Source of the DNA: Pseudoalteromonas galatheae
GTDB lineage: Bacteria > Pseudomonadota > Gammaproteobacteria > Enterobacterales > Alteromonadaceae
DNA length: 64,000 nucleotides
Assembly (NCBI RefSeq): GCF_005886105.2
Contig: NZ_PNCO02000001.1
Coordinates: 3,176,501-3,240,500, forward strand
Reading direction: 5' to 3'
Part shown: one piece after another, positions 1 to 10,820 of the stretch
Position numbering within the stretch: position 1 is the stretch's first letter
How the letters are laid out: every line of letters starts with the position of its first letter
Position numbers and translations under genes: made by a program
Notes under the pieces: generated by a model
The model's database searches: none
The model's input: only the letters and a program-made list of their open reading frames with translations
Told to the model about the DNA's origin: nothing

Positions 1-2
1 AG

Positions 3-56
3 ACGACAAAACGTCTTGAGGAGCAGTCGAAACAACATCCTGAGCAGGAGGTATAA
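3..56 (+). CDS. 3' end of an upstream gene, truncated by the window edge
   Basis: An open frame enters from the left edge and ends with TAA at 54-56, overlapping the msrA ATG by one base (TAATG). The visible tail is hydrophilic and rich in Glu, Gln and Lys. The TAATG arrangement is typical of translationally coupled genes, so this is probably the end of a real gene in an operon with msrA. Too little is visible to name a family, and the short frame could be open by chance. Confidence 0.4.
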   Translation, partial: TTKRLEEQSKQHPEQEV

Positions 57-589
57 TGGCAAATTTACAAACCGCAACTTTTGGTGGTGGCTGTTTTTGG
101 TGTATTGATGCGGCATTTCGCCGCGTCAATGGTGTTGAGTCAGTGCAGTCAGGTTACGCAGGTGGCCACACAGATAATCCCACCTATCAAATGATATGTC
201 GGGGAGACAGTGGCCATGCTGAGGTAGTCCAACTGCAATTTGATGCCGATATTGTCAGCTTTGATACTTTGCTTAATATGTTTTTTACCCTGCATGATCC
301 AACGCAGTTGAATCGCCAAGGCAACGACATTGGTACTCAGTACCGCAGTGTGGTGTTTTATCATGACCAGCAGCAACAGCAACAAACTCAAGATTGTATT
401 GCGCAGCTTCAAAGCCAGCTGAGTGAAAAAATAGTGACTGAGGTTAGCCCGGCGCCTGAATTTTATCCTGCCGAGCACTATCACCAAGATTATTACACTG
501 AAAACCCAAATCAAGGCTATTGTAGTGTGATGATCGCCCCTAAAATTGCAAAGTTTGAAAGCCATTTTGCGGCAAATTTAAAGCACTAA
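56..589 (+). CDS. msrA: Peptide-methionine (S)-S-oxide reductase MsrA
   Basis: This cytoplasmic repair enzyme reduces the S-epimer of methionine sulfoxide in proteins and free methionine, using thioredoxin. The N-terminus carries the family signature GCFWC, with catalytic Cys at residue 13, and the conserved NQGYC segment lies near the C-terminus as in other MsrA proteins. The length of 177 residues is usual for a single-domain MsrA. The ATG is well placed behind AGGAGG at about 45-50. The start overlaps the stop of an upstream frame, suggesting an operon, and a strong hairpin follows the stop codon. Confidence 0.95.
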   Translation: MANLQTATFGGGCFWCIDAAFRRVNGVESVQSGYAGGHTDNPTYQMICRGDSGHAEVVQLQFDADIVSFDTLLNMFFTLHDPTQLNRQGNDIGTQYRSVVFYHDQQQQQQTQDCIAQLQSQLSEKIVTEVSPAPEFYPAEHYHQDYYTENPNQGYCSVMIAPKIAKFESHFAANLKH

Positions 590-597
590 ACTTGTGT

Positions 598-623
598 GCC
601 GAACGCAATAGATTGCGTTCGGC
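598..623 (+). terminator. Hairpin downstream of msrA
   Basis: A perfect 12-bp inverted repeat (GCCGAACGCAAT / ATTGCGTTCGGC) with a two-base loop lies 8 bases after the msrA stop. There is no long T-run after it, so termination efficiency is uncertain, but the position fits an msrA terminator. Confidence 0.6.
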
Positions 624-975
624 TTATGACTTACGGCAACATAGGTATAGCAAAATTACTAGGTCTTAAGGTATCTATTAAATCGAAGATCCACGGCAAC
701 TCACTTTTGTCGTCACCACAGGCTTAAAGCTAGAAATTAAAGGATCTAACTCAAGCTGCTGGATACGCACATCATACTTACCTTTAATGGTGATATTTTC
801 GTTGTTAATATAACTCGAGGTCGGTTTAAGGCAGTAATAATACAAATCAAATCTATTATCAACCGCACATAAGGCAGAACGCCAGTTAAAAATGTAATGC
901 AACTAAATGATAAATAAGAAAAGTGATCCATTACTCATGATGGATCACTCTGGGTATTGAAAAGCAGTTAACGCA
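624..975. other. Intergenic stretch between msrA and btuB, no convincing gene
   Basis: About 350 bases between converging genes. A leftward 74-codon frame (678-902) exists but starts at TTG without a ribosome binding site and matches nothing I recognise; a second leftward frame overlaps it. Either could be decayed coding DNA. I see no RNA gene or repeat here. Confidence 0.4.
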
Positions 976-2838
976 TTAGAAGCTGTAGCTCACACCAACG
1001 TAGGCTTGTCTACCTAGTGGCTTGTAGCCCAGTAAAGAGCCATCTTTTGCTTCGCCCGCTGTGGCATTGAAATAACGCTTATCGGTTAAGTTTTCAATCC
1101 GGCCATTTAACTTGAATCCGTCGAAAAACGTATAGTTAGCAGCTAAGTTAAACAGCGTATATGACGGCAAAGTCACTGTATATGCACCTTCAGCTCCCCA
1201 TACGTTATCATCGCGATTACCTCTATGGACTAAGGTCAGTGTTGCGTCGACATTTTCCCATTCTTTACTGACTGAATAAGTTAAGGTTCGTCTCGCTCTG
1301 CGCTGTAATTGCTTATCGGTATCAGCGTCTTTAGCACTCACATAGCTCGCATTTACCGTATGCTCGATACCAAAGTTGTCTTCAATTTCAACAGAAAGAT
1401 CAGCACCTTCAAAGTCAGCGCGCTGAATATTGTAAGGGATGTATTTCCATTTATCATTTTGCTGATAAACGATTTTATCGGTTATACGGTTATCGTATAC
1501 CGCAGCTTCCACACGGAAGTTCTCGCCGCTCCATGTGACAATAATTTCGTTATTAGTGGCTTCTTCCGGCTTAATATTGGGGTTAGGCAGATAGTAAGGA
1601 CTATCAATCACAAACGCCTGTGACAAAGAAGGTGCTCTAAAGGCTGTACCATGATTCAACTTAACACTCAGGCCATCCATGATTTGCTTGCCTACAGCAA
1701 CCGTGTAGGTGTTTGCACGACCATGAAAATCATAATCATCCGTTCTCAGTACAACCTCTGCCAGCCAATTTTCATCGTTGTAAAACCCACCGAGTGCTAA
1801 AGATAAGTTATCACGCTCAGGCTCTGAAAAAGAGGCGGTAGAATCACCAACATCTTCATTTAGAAAGGTAAAGTTACCTGTGAAGATCAAAGCTTCAGTT
1901 AAACTATATTGCGACTGATATTCAAATTGGCTGCGTTTGGTGACATAAGCATTATCGTCAGCACTATTACCGATTTGAACGTTTTGTTCCTTACCTAAGC
2001 TGTATGACGCACTTTGGCTAAACTTATCAGTACGTCTTTTCCACGCCAACTTATTGGTGTAGTTATGGAAACGGTAAGCATCACTACCAAAAGAGTCATA
2101 CTCCCCCTCTCCTTCACTGTACTGTGAACGTAAGCTAAAAATGCCACTTTCTTCATCACCATACTGCACATTTAAACCGGCATTACCGTTATAATATCCA
2201 TCACGGTCATGGTTTTTTGTGATTGCAGCTTCAGGGTCTTTCTCAATCACATCATAGCCATCGGTATGAGTGTAACCCGCATTAGCGGCAATACTAAACT
2301 TGTCTTTTTTGTAATTTACCGTCGCCTCGGTCTTGGAGTAATTGTTACTCCCAGTCGTAAGCGCGATAGTATTATTATTCCCTTCACGACTAATAATATT
2401 AATCACGCCAGCAATGGCATCTGAACCATAAATCGCAGCTTTGGCACCACGAATTATCTCAATCCTTTCGATGCTATTAAGTGGTAAGTTAGTAAGCGAA
2501 TTGTCACCGGAGTTTGCATCCGTCACTCGAACCCCATCGATTAACACTAGCGTATGCTTAGCGTCATTACCACGTAGGAATAAACTCACGCTTTGGCCAA
2601 AGCCACCGTTTCTAACCGCTTGAATACCAGCGACATTATCGAGTAACGATACGACATCTTGAACATTGCTTTTTTCAATTTCAGCACGATCTATAACCGT
2701 AATCGCGGACAATGCGCTTTCTAGAGATTGTTCAAATTTATTGGCAGTAACAGTGATATGTTCAATATTTTGATCAGCAAATGCTGAAAAAGAGAGCGCC
2801 GTCGCTATCGCCGCGCTTAGAGCAGTTTTATTTAACAT
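976..2838 (-). CDS. btuB: TonB-dependent vitamin B12 receptor BtuB
   Basis: Outer-membrane beta-barrel that imports cobalamin using energy from TonB-ExbBD. A signal peptide of about 21 residues (MLNKTALSAA...SAFA) precedes a TonB box (ITVTA), a plug domain with the HTLVLIDGVR and IERIEIIRG segments, and a C-terminal barrel ending in phenylalanine. The frame is open upstream to 2874, but the ATG at 2838 is preferred because AGGGGAA lies just upstream and the signal peptide begins there. The leader contains a cobalamin riboswitch, which supports B12 as substrate over another siderophore or haem. The length of 620 residues is normal for BtuB. Confidence 0.92.
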   Translation of the reverse strand: MLNKTALSAAIATALSFSAFADQNIEHITVTANKFEQSLESALSAITVIDRAEIEKSNVQDVVSLLDNVAGIQAVRNGGFGQSVSLFLRGNDAKHTLVLIDGVRVTDANSGDNSLTNLPLNSIERIEIIRGAKAAIYGSDAIAGVINIISREGNNNTIALTTGSNNYSKTEATVNYKKDKFSIAANAGYTHTDGYDVIEKDPEAAITKNHDRDGYYNGNAGLNVQYGDEESGIFSLRSQYSEGEGEYDSFGSDAYRFHNYTNKLAWKRRTDKFSQSASYSLGKEQNVQIGNSADDNAYVTKRSQFEYQSQYSLTEALIFTGNFTFLNEDVGDSTASFSEPERDNLSLALGGFYNDENWLAEVVLRTDDYDFHGRANTYTVAVGKQIMDGLSVKLNHGTAFRAPSLSQAFVIDSPYYLPNPNIKPEEATNNEIIVTWSGENFRVEAAVYDNRITDKIVYQQNDKWKYIPYNIQRADFEGADLSVEIEDNFGIEHTVNASYVSAKDADTDKQLQRRARRTLTYSVSKEWENVDATLTLVHRGNRDDNVWGAEGAYTVTLPSYTLFNLAANYTFFDGFKLNGRIENLTDKRYFNATAGEAKDGSLLGYKPLGRQAYVGVSYSF

Positions 2839-2883
2839 GGTTTCCCCTAACTTGTACCCACCGTACAAGAACACAAAGTGACT

Positions 2884-3085
2884 GTTCCAAGGCCGGTCTC
2901 CGGGCTCAGTAAATCTGCAGATTGGCAGTTCACTCTACCGTTGCGGGGGCAGCGCTGGCATAGAACCGATCCAAGCTAATCACGTGTAATAAGCGGTCTT
3001 ACTCAATTTATCATTGATTAACGTAATTAGATGTTCCCTTGTGTTCGCACCAGTTTCCCGATTATCTATACACTTAGCAACCACA
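2884..3085 (-). promoter_or_regulatory. Cobalamin riboswitch in the btuB leader
   Basis: Read on the minus strand, the leader shows the landmarks of the AdoCbl riboswitch in order: CGGGAAACTGGTGCGAA near 3060-3043, the B12-box region GCTGCCCCCGCAACGG near 2955-2938, and AGCCCGGAGACCGGCC near 2906-2890. It ends about 50 bases upstream of btuB. Known members repress btuB expression when adenosylcobalamin is bound. The boundaries given are approximate. Confidence 0.93.
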
Positions 3086-3164
3086 CTAGGTTGTGTACAG
3101 CACCTTGAAAATGCGAGGCTATTGTCTTGGGTTTCGGAATGATTGTCAATGGACGTCTAGAAAT

Positions 3165-3191
3165 CCAAAAGTGCAATCTATGCACTTTTGG
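3165..3191 (-). terminator. Terminator-like hairpin downstream of yajQ
   Basis: An 11-bp perfect inverted repeat (CCAAAAGTGCA / TGCACTTTTGG) with a five-base loop lies 18 bases after the yajQ stop and upstream of the btuB leader. The A/T-rich outer stem suits a terminator read leftward. Confidence 0.6.
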
Positions 3192-3208
3192 AATGAAGTA
3201 AGGCGTAA

Positions 3209-3691
3209 TTAGTCGCGGAAGTTTTTGAATTGAAATGGCTGACCAAGCTCACCGGTGCGAACAAGTTGCATCGTTTCTTGCAGATCGTCACGCTTTTTAC
3301 CCGTTACACGCACCGTATCGCCTTGAATTGACGCTTGAACTTTAACTTTTGAGTCTTTAATAAGCTTAACCAGTTTTTTCGCCATCTCTTTGTCGATGCC
3401 TTGCTTTAACGCCACCTTACGCGATACGTATTTGCCAGAGCGCTCAATATCTTTTAACTCGAAGCTTGCCACATCAAGGCCGCGCTTCGCCGCTTTACCC
3501 ACTAGCATATCGAACAATTGCATAACTTGTTGTTCTGCTTCCGCTTTAAGGTTGATCATTTCACCGTTTAGCTCGATTGACGCATCTACGCCACGAAAAT
3601 CAAAACGCGTGTCAAGCTCGCGAACCGCGTTGTCTACGGTATTTTTTGCTTCTGTCATATCAATTTCAGATACAATATCAAATGAAGGCAT
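3209..3691 (-). CDS. yajQ: YajQ family nucleotide-binding protein
   Basis: A small cytosolic protein of the YajQ/DUF520 family. Members bind nucleotides, and some, such as Xanthomonas XC_3703, bind cyclic di-GMP and act with transcription factors. The entire 160-residue protein is collinear with the family: [11 protein letters not shown] at the start, the [12 protein letters not shown] segment, the [29 protein letters not shown] core and the [11 protein letters not shown] end. The ATG lies behind TAGGAGAGAAGC, a good ribosome binding site. It is monocistronic, with a hairpin after the stop. Its role in this organism cannot be read from the sequence. Confidence 0.93.
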   Translation of the reverse strand: MPSFDIVSEIDMTEAKNTVDNAVRELDTRFDFRGVDASIELNGEMINLKAEAEQQVMQLFDMLVGKAAKRGLDVASFELKDIERSGKYVSRKVALKQGIDKEMAKKLVKLIKDSKVKVQASIQGDTVRVTGKKRDDLQETMQLVRTGELGQPFQFKNFRD

Positions 3692-3843
3692 GCTTCTCTC
3701 CTAAAGTCATTTTGGCTCGATTATAGCAGTTTATGCTTAATTTGAGTTACTTTAAGTTTTTAAACAGCGTATTAGGATGTTCACCCAATGGACAGTTTTC
3801 GATGTTATACTGCTCGCTTAGTCATACAGAAGTAGGATGTATT

Positions 3844-4194
3844 GTGACACGGCGCGTTTATAAAGCTCTTTTGATTATCTCTTTGATTATATGTACAGTG
3901 CTATTCGCAAAGGAAATTAGCTTGTCTCCAAAATTGTTGCCAAATATCGATAAAGTGGCACATTTTGGCGTGTTTTTTGTGCTAGCATTTATTTCTCATC
4001 ATGCTTTTAGGTTCAAAGTATGGTTTCATTTAGTTCTGCTTTCTTTATATGGAGCAGGAATTGAGTGGATGCAGCATACACTGCCTTACCGTCAAGCATC
4101 TACCGCTGATTTTTTGGCTGATGTAGCCGGTGCAGTCAGTTATTTTGTTCTATTTTATATTTGGACAAGTTGGCGCAGCAGAAAACATGGCTAA
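3844..4194 (+). CDS. VanZ-like small membrane protein
   Basis: About 116 residues with three or four hydrophobic segments. The conserved VanZ-like pattern is visible: DKVAHFGVFFVLAF, then GAGIEWMQ, then YRQASTADFLADVAGAV. VanZ itself contributes to teicoplanin resistance, but most small proteobacterial relatives have no known function. The frame is open from 3733; the GTG at 3844 is preferred because AGGAT lies just upstream and the first transmembrane segment follows directly. Its end overlaps the panE start by 8 bases, so the two genes are probably translationally coupled. Confidence 0.7.
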   Translation: MTRRVYKALLIISLIICTVLFAKEISLSPKLLPNIDKVAHFGVFFVLAFISHHAFRFKVWFHLVLLSLYGAGIEWMQHTLPYRQASTADFLADVAGAVSYFVLFYIWTSWRSRKHG

Positions 4195-5089
4195 CATACA
4201 TATTTTAGGTGAAGGGGCGATAGGCTTACTGCTCGCCCAGCACCTTAGTCAATCTCATCAAATTACGCTTATCACTCGAAGCAAACGCGCGGCGACTTAT
4301 CGCTATCAAACAGCAAGTACTCAACATACCATCCCTTGCAGCACCAAAACACTTGCAGAACTCCCAGTCAGCAGTATAGATACGCTAATCATTCCCGTTA
4401 AAGCATATCAGGTCATCGAAGCACTCCGAGCGCTTCGCCCTGCACTTTCAAAAAATGCAACGCTAATACTTAGTCATAATGGTATGGTAGATTGGTCTTG
4501 TGAGTTAGCAGCGCTTGACGCGACACAATCCGCCTACTTCTTAAGCACATCCATTGCAGGCTATAAAGTCGCAGACACTGTACACCATACGGGGCAAGGC
4601 GCAACTTGGTTTGGGCCGTTAAATTTACCAGCCGAATGCCATTACCAGAGTGTATTCTCGCAACTGTTTAGCACATTTGAAAATGCCCAAACCACGTTTG
4701 ACATCATGCCAACACTTTGGAAAAAACTGGCGGTTAATATTGCCATTAACCCGCTAAGTGCATTGGAACAAGTCACAAATGGTCAGCTAAAACAGCCCAA
4801 ATACGCAACCCAAATCCTTAATTTAATGAATGAAGTACAGCTTGTGGCCGCAGGTACAGGCGTAACCTTAGCGCTTAGCGAGCTAGTCTCGCTTGCTTAC
4901 ACCGTGATGGCACAAACCGCTAACAATCGTTCTTCAATGAATCAAGATCTCGCGAATAATCGGCGCACAGAAATTGACGCCATGTGCGGGTATATTTGCG
5001 AGCTAGCAGCGAAGCAAAATATCAATGTGCCGTTTAATCAACAATTACTTGAGGAAGTGAATAAGCACTGGCAGCTAGCGCGACAATAG
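4187..5089 (+). CDS. panE: 2-dehydropantoate 2-reductase (ketopantoate reductase)
   Basis: Catalyses the NADPH-dependent reduction of ketopantoate to pantoate in pantothenate and coenzyme A synthesis. The N-terminal Rossmann motif is HILGEGAIGLLLAQHL, and the C-terminal helical domain contains LWKKLAVNIAINPLSAL and the EIDAMCGYI segment typical of PanE. The frame extends 19 codons upstream, but the ATG at 4187 starts directly at the Rossmann fold and overlaps the VanZ-like stop. The resulting 300 residues match the family. coaD, another CoA-pathway gene, lies in the same window but is not linked. Confidence 0.88.
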   Translation: MANIHILGEGAIGLLLAQHLSQSHQITLITRSKRAATYRYQTASTQHTIPCSTKTLAELPVSSIDTLIIPVKAYQVIEALRALRPALSKNATLILSHNGMVDWSCELAALDATQSAYFLSTSIAGYKVADTVHHTGQGATWFGPLNLPAECHYQSVFSQLFSTFENAQTTFDIMPTLWKKLAVNIAINPLSALEQVTNGQLKQPKYATQILNLMNEVQLVAAGTGVTLALSELVSLAYTVMAQTANNRSSMNQDLANNRRTEIDAMCGYICELAAKQNINVPFNQQLLEEVNKHWQLARQ

Positions 5090-5223
5090 GCTTAACTTCT
5101 CGGCAGGTAAACCACCTTCCACAAAACTATTTACCCAGCGAATTAGGGATATAGCTCGTTGAGCGTTTTTGCAATACCTGCAAGCAGTTTAACTGCTAAA
5201 GCCGTAGAAAATCTCACAAGCAG

Positions 5224-5405
5224 CTAATACCAATTGAATTAATTCTCTAATCAATTTGAAGGGTGAAATAGCATATTAGCTTCGTTAAAAATTTCTCATT
5301 TAGAACAACTAAATAGCAAAATTTTTGCCTTGCCTATATGGATATAGGTACCTTAGCGGTAGCAGGACGCGAGAGCGGTGCTACTAAAGCTATTTCCCCG
5401 CTTCA
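5224..5405 (-). repeat. Dispersed intergenic repeat, copy A
   Basis: The reverse complement of this stretch is clearly related to 31688-31862: both contain, in the same order, GGTACC, a short palindrome ending in AGGC, AGGCAAAAATTT, TATTTAGTTG, TCTAAAT and AGAAATTTTAACG. The segment also has imperfect outer inverted repeats (TACCAATTGAATTAA near 5227 and TTAATACAACTGGTA near 5420). This suggests a non-autonomous miniature element or intergenic palindrome family. No coding capacity is visible. Confidence 0.6.
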
Positions 5406-5702
5406 AGATAGATCATTTACTTAATACAACTGGTATAATTCCCCTTTCATCACACCCAAGAAGCATAAGCCTATATGCAATGTGTTGGCGGGATGCCGGT
5501 TGCTTTCCTATCAGTTTTTTTGTTTTAGGATTCAGTATGATGTCGGGGCGACGTTTTCTTGGCTCGCTCGATCGCGTCGTTTCAAAAGAATGAATGAGGA
5601 ACACATGGATGCACTTTGATACTAACTGTGGAGGGCAGCTACAAAATACCTAGTAAATAAACGGGGATAAACAAACAACCTCTTACCTCCCCACAAAATG
5701 TA

Positions 5703-5732
5703 CGTTGGGTAAATCCTAAAGCCTCACCCAAC
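5703..5732 (-). terminator. Hairpin downstream of thiI
   Basis: An 8-bp inverted repeat (CGTTGGGT / ACCCAACG) with a 14-base loop lies 18 bases beyond the thiI stop. The loop is long and there is no clear T-run, so this is a weak terminator candidate. Confidence 0.35.
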
Positions 5733-5750
5733 GCTTGTTAGCACGCTTTT

Positions 5751-7208
5751 TTAAGGACGGTACACCTTGACGTTAGCATAGCCATTTTCATGCAGAATAA
5801 GCGCTTGTAACTGGCTCATTACGCCTTTCGAACAGTACAAGTAGTATTCTTTGTCCTGTGGTAAATCGCCAAACTTAGTAGCTAATCTAAAGAAAGGTAA
5901 GTGGATCACTTGTGCACCATCTAGTTCAAGAGGGTTGGCATCTTCCTCTTCTGGAGAACGAATATCTAGTACCACCGCGTTGTCTGGTAATTCACTTACC
6001 GATTCCGCTTCTTTCACTTCTTCTTTTGCTTCAGCTTCGATGTCACGAATATCTTTAACCGTCGCGTTAGCCACAACTGTATTCAACACATCAAAGTCAA
6101 ACTTTTCTTCTTCAGCTAATATCTTGTGAAGCTGTGCTTTTACCGTTGGTTTTTGAGAGATCACACCACAATATTCAGGCATTGCTTCTGCCATTTCGTT
6201 GGTGCCAATCGCTCTGGCAATACGAATGATTTCTTCTTTATCGTGTTGAATAAGCGGTCGTAATATCAGCATCTCTGTAACACGGTCGATCACGTTAAGG
6301 TTAGCCAAGGTTTGGCTTGATACCTGACCAATACTTTCACCAGTTACCAGTGCAGGGATCCCTAAACGCTCGGCGACCACAGCACCTGCACGCATCATCA
6401 TGCGCTTTAGTACCACGCCCATTTGTCCGCTTTCGATATTCTCAAGAATTTCTGCAACAACTGGCTCAAAGTCAATCGTGATAAATTTAACTTTGTGAGT
6501 AGAGCTAAATTGTTTCCACAAGTAGTGGCTCACTTGCTTAACGCCAATTTCGTGGGCTGCACCACCTAAGTTAAAGAACAAAAAGTGCGTACGCGCGCCT
6601 TTTCTCATCATTTGATAAGTTGCAACACCCGAGTCGAACCCGCCAGAAACCAAAGACAGCACATCTTCTTGAGTTGGTAATGGGAAGCCACCTAGACCAA
6701 AGTGCTGGTGACGAACGATATACGCTTTATTGTCTTTGACTTCGATTTTAACTGTCACATCAGGTTTTTTCAGTCTTACGCTGGCACCCTCTACATTTTG
6801 GTTTAAACCGCCACCAACATAACGCTCCACATCGCTTGAAGTAAACTCATGCTTACCTTGGCGCTTTACACGCACGCAAAACGTTTTGCCCTTGATCAAT
6901 GGCTCAACCAAAGCAATCGTTTGTTGGTAGATATCATCAAGCGTATCGAACTGTGTTTCTTGCACCTCAATAAACTGCACAATACCTGGCGTGCGTTTAA
7001 GATGGTCGATCAGACCAAGACGGGTTTTCTCGTCACTTAACTCGCTCGTCACTGAGATATTGTCCCAGTTATTTTTAACTTTTACGTTTTCGTCAACGCG
7101 AACCAACAGCATTTTGATGTTTTTCTCTAATACTTTGGTAAAACGCTTACGGACAGATTTGCTCTTAATAGCAATTTCGGGATGTAATTTGACGATAAAT
7201 TTAAGCAT
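5751..7208 (-). CDS. thiI: tRNA 4-thiouridine synthase / sulfurtransferase ThiI
   Basis: Adenylates U8 of tRNA and transfers sulfur from IscS to make s4U; it also supplies sulfur for the thiazole of thiamine. The domains are an N-terminal ferredoxin-like/THUMP region (about residues 1-165), a PP-loop ATPase with SGGFDSGVATY (about 190), the Cys of MPEYCG, and a C-terminal rhodanese domain with the persulfide Cys in YLYCSKGVMSQ. The frame is open to a GTG at 7217, but the ATG at 7208 (MLKFIVKLHPEI) aligns with known ThiI. The length of 485 residues matches the gammaproteobacterial rhodanese-containing form. Confidence 0.95.
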   Translation of the reverse strand: MLKFIVKLHPEIAIKSKSVRKRFTKVLEKNIKMLLVRVDENVKVKNNWDNISVTSELSDEKTRLGLIDHLKRTPGIVQFIEVQETQFDTLDDIYQQTIALVEPLIKGKTFCVRVKRQGKHEFTSSDVERYVGGGLNQNVEGASVRLKKPDVTVKIEVKDNKAYIVRHQHFGLGGFPLPTQEDVLSLVSGGFDSGVATYQMMRKGARTHFLFFNLGGAAHEIGVKQVSHYLWKQFSSTHKVKFITIDFEPVVAEILENIESGQMGVVLKRMMMRAGAVVAERLGIPALVTGESIGQVSSQTLANLNVIDRVTEMLILRPLIQHDKEEIIRIARAIGTNEMAEAMPEYCGVISQKPTVKAQLHKILAEEEKFDFDVLNTVVANATVKDIRDIEAEAKEEVKEAESVSELPDNAVVLDIRSPEEEDANPLELDGAQVIHLPFFRLATKFGDLPQDKEYYLYCSKGVMSQLQALILHENGYANVKVYRP

Positions 7209-7426
7209 AAAAGTCACTCTACTACAGATCGATTATCGGTTGCGATGACGCACTGATTTGACCTAAGCGGACTTTATCGTGGCGCACACTGACCGAGGAC
7301 AGTTCGGGCGCGCGAGTATATCAAACTCAGAGCCGATTAGGAAATAAACAAACCTTTTCCCTTTATGCTCTACAAAGCCTTTTGCCCGTGTTCGCCAAGG
7401 TAAAAGGCTCGCTTAATTATTTAAGG

Positions 7427-8083
7427 CTAAGCAATACTCGGTAAGCTCGCCTCTGCTAGTGCTTGATAATGCTGCTGAAGTTGTGCCATCTTTGGTGCGC
7501 TCATAGGCGTCGCGTAAGGTTTAAAAATCATCAGTACTTTAACAATGCCATTGTATATATCCTGCTGCTCAAGTACGCCCGTCATTCTTCTGGCTTTAAC
7601 ATAGGGAGTCCAAAAGCTAACGGTCATCTTCAACATATGGGCGAGCTCCTTTGCATCGTCATCATCTATGGTGATCACGCCCGTATCTCTTAGGCCAATT
7701 ACTACAGCTTTTACTTGCTCGAGTAAGCGTGACTGAAAAGCAATGTAGTTTTTCTTCAATTCATCATCACGAGCCAAGATGTCTGTCAGGTTGTCGTAGA
7801 AAAAGTGATAACGCCACATCAGGTCGAACAAGGAGTCTAAATATTGAGTTAGCTGCTCAAGCGGTTCGTTATGCTGCTCCAGTGGCTTAAAGTGTGTATT
7901 TAAATGCTCACTATAAAGCGCGAATATTTGCCGAATGATGTCTTCTTTATTTTTAAAATGATAGTACAAATTGCCAGGGCTAATCCCCAAACTGGACGCT
8001 ATATGGTTTGTCGTAATCGCGCGCTCTCCATGCAAATTAAATAACGCGATGCTGGTACGTATTATTTTTTCCTTGGTATTCAT
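7427..8083 (-). CDS. TetR/AcrR family transcriptional regulator
   Basis: A 218-residue dimeric repressor-type protein. The first 50 residues form a TetR helix-turn-helix (KEKIIRTSIALFNLHGERAITTNHIA..., then SPGNLYYHFKNKEDII). The C-terminal ligand-binding domain is not diagnostic, so the effector is unknown. The gene is divergent from coaD across 185 bases, so its operator could lie there, but coaD is a housekeeping gene and no palindromic operator was obvious. TetR regulators of this type often control efflux or lipid metabolism genes; none is adjacent. Confidence 0.85.
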   Translation of the reverse strand: MNTKEKIIRTSIALFNLHGERAITTNHIASSLGISPGNLYYHFKNKEDIIRQIFALYSEHLNTHFKPLEQHNEPLEQLTQYLDSLFDLMWRYHFFYDNLTDILARDDELKKNYIAFQSRLLEQVKAVVIGLRDTGVITIDDDDAKELAHMLKMTVSFWTPYVKARRMTGVLEQQDIYNGIVKVLMIFKPYATPMSAPKMAQLQQHYQALAEASLPSIA

Positions 8084-8184
8084 TACGATTCTCTATCTTT
8101 GTTGATAATGTGGTCGCGCTATTGCTAGGGTTGCTAGGTTATTTCGCGCTCCATATGAAAAAATAGCACTAATTTTAACTCTAG

Positions 8185-10106
<1,922 letters not shown>

Positions 10107-10107
10107 C

Positions 10108-10125
10108 GAGCGGCCATCGCCGCTC
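10108..10125 (+). terminator. Terminator after the coaD-wzi pair
   Basis: A 7-bp GC-rich inverted repeat (GAGCGGC / GCCGCTC) with a four-base loop starts 2 bases after the stop and is followed by TATTATTAT. Confidence 0.5.
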
Positions 10126-10298
10126 TATTATTATGGCGTATAATCCAAGGAAATCCTTAGGAATAAGCAAAACGACAATTAAAAACCAATCGGTTATATA
10201 CATTCCGATAGTATATAACCTGCAAGCACAAAAAACAGAAAAACGAGCACAAAATACTGATAAGTAAGTAAAAATCACTGTTTAAACCGACTAAATTT

Positions 10299-10814
10299 TC
10301 AAGCTACCCTAGCTCTCACCTTACTTATAGCCCATTTAATACCTAACCAATCTTTATTGACTAATAGAGAAGTAACCATAATAAAGTCTATAGAAATCAC
10401 TAAATATGAGTACAAATACCATAACAGCCAGCGCGTTACATTTTCATAAATATATGTATCAATATACATAAAGAAGAACATAACTGTATTAATAGCCAAA
10501 CCTACCATAGTATATAAAACGCCGACCTCAAGCTTTTCATCTTTAAAAAAGACATAACTGACAAGAAAAAGAGCTAATAAAGTAAAGAGATCAAACAAAG
10601 CGAATATGCCGTGAATAGCTGTGTTATAGCTATCAGAAACAACGATAAAATCACTTACAAAGTAGGAGGTAAATAACAGAGTAGAAGCAGAGAGTAGCTG
10701 TAAATTTTTCTGGACTTTTAGTATATAAAAAAATAGATGTAACAGTGAAGCCATCAAGAAGCCCCATATTACAAGGGCTCCTATACTCATACCAAAAAAG
10801 TCATAAATTAACAT
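10299..10814 (-). CDS. Hypothetical multi-pass membrane protein paired with a small peptide gene
   Basis: 171 residues with about five hydrophobic helices, no catalytic motif and no family I recognise. It starts 6 bases after the stop of the 52-residue peptide gene and has no ribosome binding site of its own, so translation is probably coupled to the peptide. Base composition is A/T-richer than the flanking arginine genes. By position it could be an immunity, export or processing partner for the peptide, but that is inference from arrangement only. Confidence 0.6.
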   Translation of the reverse strand: MLIYDFFGMSIGALVIWGFLMASLLHLFFYILKVQKNLQLLSASTLLFTSYFVSDFIVVSDSYNTAIHGIFALFDLFTLLALFLVSYVFFKDEKLEVGVLYTMVGLAINTVMFFFMYIDTYIYENVTRWLLWYLYSYLVISIDFIMVTSLLVNKDWLGIKWAISKVRARVA

Positions 10815-10820
10815 TAATCA

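Larger units (their letters stand above)
5090..5750. other. Long intergenic region between panE and thiI, with a dispersed repeat
   Basis: About 660 bases without a convincing gene. It holds one copy of a dispersed repeat (5224-5405) and a hairpin near thiI. A leftward 63-codon frame at 5413-5604 (Arg/Lys/Pro rich) starts without a clear ribosome binding site and looks like repeat-derived sequence, not a gene. Confidence 0.5.

Noticed and set aside
149..565. 138-codon antisense frame within msrA
   Set aside because: Shadow of msrA on the other strand; msrA itself has clear family motifs.
678..902. Leftward 74-codon frame downstream of btuB
   Set aside because: TTG start without ribosome binding site, overlapping another leftward frame, and no recognisable family; possibly decayed sequence.
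5413..5604. Leftward 63-codon frame in the panE-thiI gap
   Set aside because: Lies next to a dispersed repeat, has no clear ribosome binding site and looks like repeat-derived Arg/Lys-rich translation.
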